Source: Bifidobacterium callitrichidarum
Lineage (GTDB): Bacteria; Actinomycetota; Actinomycetes; Actinomycetales; Bifidobacteriaceae
NCBI RefSeq assembly: GCF_003129905.1
Contig: NZ_QFFM01000009.1
Location: 53,194 to 117,193, forward strand
DNA length: 64,000 nucleotides
Reading direction: 5' to 3'
This document shows positions 62,700 through 64,000 of the stretch, piece by piece. Position 1 is the first letter of the stretch; each line of letters starts with the position of its first letter. The position numbers and the translations under genes were made by a program. The notes under the pieces are model-generated. The model saw nothing but the letters and a program-made list of their open reading frames with translations. It had not been told where the DNA came from and searched no databases.

Positions 62700-62713
62700 T
62701 GCATAAATATGCA
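62700..62713. promoter_or_regulatory. ARG box (ArgR operator) upstream of argC
   Basis: TGCATAAATATGCA is a perfect palindrome matching the ArgR consensus. A second, weaker half-matching site (TGCATAATCGCGTATAC) begins at 62720. TATACT at 62732-62737 is the likely -10, so the operator covers the -35 region and arginine-bound ArgR should block transcription. Confidence 0.8.
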
Positions 62714-62764
62714 TGAGTCTGCATAATCGCGTATACTCGTCCAAGACACATCAGTTGAAAAGAG

Positions 62765-63865
62765 ATGAGTATGGCGAAATACACAGTGGCCGTGGCCGGT
62801 GCCACGGGTTATGCCGGTGGCGAGGCGCTGCGCATCCTTGCGGCGCACCCCGACTTCGAGGTCACCTGCGTGGCCGGTCACTCCTCGGTGGGCGACTCCA
62901 TGGCCAAGCACATGCCGCATATTCCCCAGCTGGCCGGTCTGACGGTGGAGGACACCACGCCGGAAGTCCTGAACGGTCACGACGTCATCATCCTTGCCCT
63001 GCCGCACGGCGCGTCCGGCAAACTCGCATCCCAGCTCGACCCGAACGCGGTGGTTGTGGATTTGGGCGCCGACCACCGTCTGGAAGAGCAGAGCGCATGG
63101 GACGAGTTCTACGGCGGCGACTTCTACGAGCATTGGACATACGGTATGCCCGAGCTCATCACCGGCAAGACCGCGGACGGCGCCTACACCCGCCAGCGCG
63201 AGGCCCTGCCCGGCACCAAGCGCATCGCGGGCCCCGGCTGCAACGTCACCGCCACCACGCTGGCCCTCCAGCCCGGCATCGCCGAAGGACTGGTCGAGCC
63301 CAAGAGCATCGTGGCCGATTTGGTGGTCGGCTATTCCGGAGCCGGCAAGAACCTCAAGCGCACCAACCTGCTGGCCTCCGAGGCCCTGCAGTCCGCACTG
63401 CCGTATTCGGTGGGCGGCACGCACCGACACATCCCCGAGATCCTGCAGAACTTCGCCCACGCCGCCGGCAAGAGCGCTGCGGCCGCCAGCGAGTTCACGC
63501 TCGGCTTCACGCCGATTCTGGCGCCCATGTCCCGAGGCATCCTGGCCACCGTCTCCGCAGTGATGACGGACAAGGCGCAGGCCATGAGCGACGAGGAGAT
63601 CCGCGCCGTATGGGCCAAGGCCTATGAAGGCCAGGACTTCATGGTGCTGCTGCCCGAAGGCATGCTGCCCGCGACCGGCAACATCATCGGCTCGAACGCG
63701 GCGCACCTGCAGGTGGTCACCGACCGCAAGTCCGGCCGCATCTACGCCTTCGCCGCCATCGACAACCTCAACCGTGGCACCGCCGGACAGGCGGTCCAGT
63801 CCCTGAACATCGCACTCGGCCTGCCGGAAGACGCGGGCCTGACCAAGATCGGAGTCGCACCGTGA
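62765..63865 (+). CDS. argC: N-acetyl-gamma-glutamyl-phosphate reductase
   Basis: 366 residues. NADP-binding motif VAVAGATGYAGGEALRIL at the N-terminus; active-site Cys in AGPGCNVTATTLALQP near residue 158; substrate loop THRHIPEI near 222; C-terminal NIIGSNAAHLQVV. It catalyses the third step of arginine synthesis, reducing N-acetylglutamyl phosphate to the semialdehyde. Start ATG at 62765 (an ATG at 62771 is also possible). The stop overlaps the argJ start by 2 nt. An ARG box and TATACT stand upstream. Confidence 0.95.
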   Translation: MSMAKYTVAVAGATGYAGGEALRILAAHPDFEVTCVAGHSSVGDSMAKHMPHIPQLAGLTVEDTTPEVLNGHDVIILALPHGASGKLASQLDPNAVVVDLGADHRLEEQSAWDEFYGGDFYEHWTYGMPELITGKTADGAYTRQREALPGTKRIAGPGCNVTATTLALQPGIAEGLVEPKSIVADLVVGYSGAGKNLKRTNLLASEALQSALPYSVGGTHRHIPEILQNFAHAAGKSAAAASEFTLGFTPILAPMSRGILATVSAVMTDKAQAMSDEEIRAVWAKAYEGQDFMVLLPEGMLPATGNIIGSNAAHLQVVTDRKSGRIYAFAAIDNLNRGTAGQAVQSLNIALGLPEDAGLTKIGVAP

Positions 63866-64000
63866 GCGTCCCCTTCGCACAAGGTTTCTCCGCCGCCCCC
63901 GTGCTGGCGAGCCGCAAGGCCGGGGCCGACGGTCACATCAAGGCCGTGATACTGAACTCCGGCGGTGCCAACGCCTGCACCGGCGAGGCCGGCTACCAGC
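63862..64000 (+). CDS. argJ: Glutamate N-acetyltransferase/ornithine acetyltransferase, N-terminal part
   Basis: Partial gene leaving at the right edge; 46 codons visible from a GTG overlapping the argC stop. The residues MSVPFAQGFSAAPVLASRKAG and AVILNSGGANACTGEAGYQ match the N-terminus of ArgJ, whose NSGxANACTG motif is characteristic. ArgJ recycles the acetyl group between ornithine and glutamate (and in bifunctional forms also makes N-acetylglutamate). Translationally coupled to argC. Confidence 0.93.
   Translation, partial: MSVPFAQGFSAAPVLASRKAGADGHIKAVILNSGGANACTGEAGYQ

Overview
The window reads as chromosome of a high-GC actinobacterium, almost certainly Bifidobacterium and most likely the B. 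longum/B. breve group. Reasons: a FruKFG-type fructose ABC transporter, a sortase-assembled pilus operon of bifidobacterial type, a single-polypeptide EcfA-EcfA'-EcfT protein next to a RibU-type gene, an NAD-dependent ligase with a large internal insertion, polyphosphate glucokinase, DUF3043/DUF4191 proteins, and the actinobacterial order rRNA methylase-pheS-pheT-argC-argJ. The genus call rests on gene content and protein resemblance, not on a search. No rRNA, tRNA, CRISPR array, prophage or intact insertion sequence was seen.

Layout. 1-5.6 kb: end of a sugar ABC transporter operon (fruK' fruF fruG), an MFS exporter and a 2-hydroxyacid dehydrogenase. 5.9-8 kb: a small unknown protein, a TM2-domain membrane protein and a YhbY RNA-binding protein, all on the minus strand. 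8.1-11.8 kb (minus): riboflavin uptake, with an FMN riboswitch, ribU and a fused ECF module. 12.2-24.5 kb: a four-gene pilus operon consisting of a 2,755-residue repeat-rich surface adhesin, the major pilin, a class C-like sortase and a minor pilin; a run of ten G lies upstream of the adhesin gene between possible -35 and -10 elements. 24.6-30 kb: glycosyltransferase, nitroreductase, polyphosphate glucokinase, aminotransferase and an unusual ABC ATPase. 30-38.6 kb: two envelope proteins on the minus strand (an arylsulfotransferase-like protein and a large polytopic membrane protein) and a divergent 1,210-residue unknown protein. 38.7-46.4 kb: ligA, mrp, a cation-efflux gene, a small unknown gene and an intracellular GH20 hexosaminidase. 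46.7-51.7 kb (minus): glnA, a DUF4191 gene, a lipoamide-dehydrogenase-like flavoprotein and a DUF3043 gene. 51.8-56.6 kb: an M20 peptidase and a TPP-riboswitch-controlled ykoE-ykoD-ykoC thiamine-precursor transporter. 56.7-64 kb: rRNA methylase, pheS, pheT, a DUF4190 membrane protein, argC and the start of argJ behind an ARG box.

Between genes there is a rich set of structured repeats: (i) two loci, each with three tandem 45-49-nt hairpins at a period of about 63 nt, sharing a core but with locus-specific outer stems; (ii) three copies of a 143-145-bp structured element bounded by CCCCTC/GGGGAGCC arms, two of them inside longer inverted-repeat (MITE-like) units; (iii) many short GGCTCCCC...GGGGAGCC palindromes. 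At least eight genes have a -10-like hexamer ending 7-8 nt before the start codon and no Shine-Dalgarno, suggesting leaderless transcription. Metabolically the region joins sugar and vitamin uptake (fructose, riboflavin, thiamine precursor), nitrogen and arginine synthesis (glnA, argCJ), and surface attachment (pili, glycosyltransferase).
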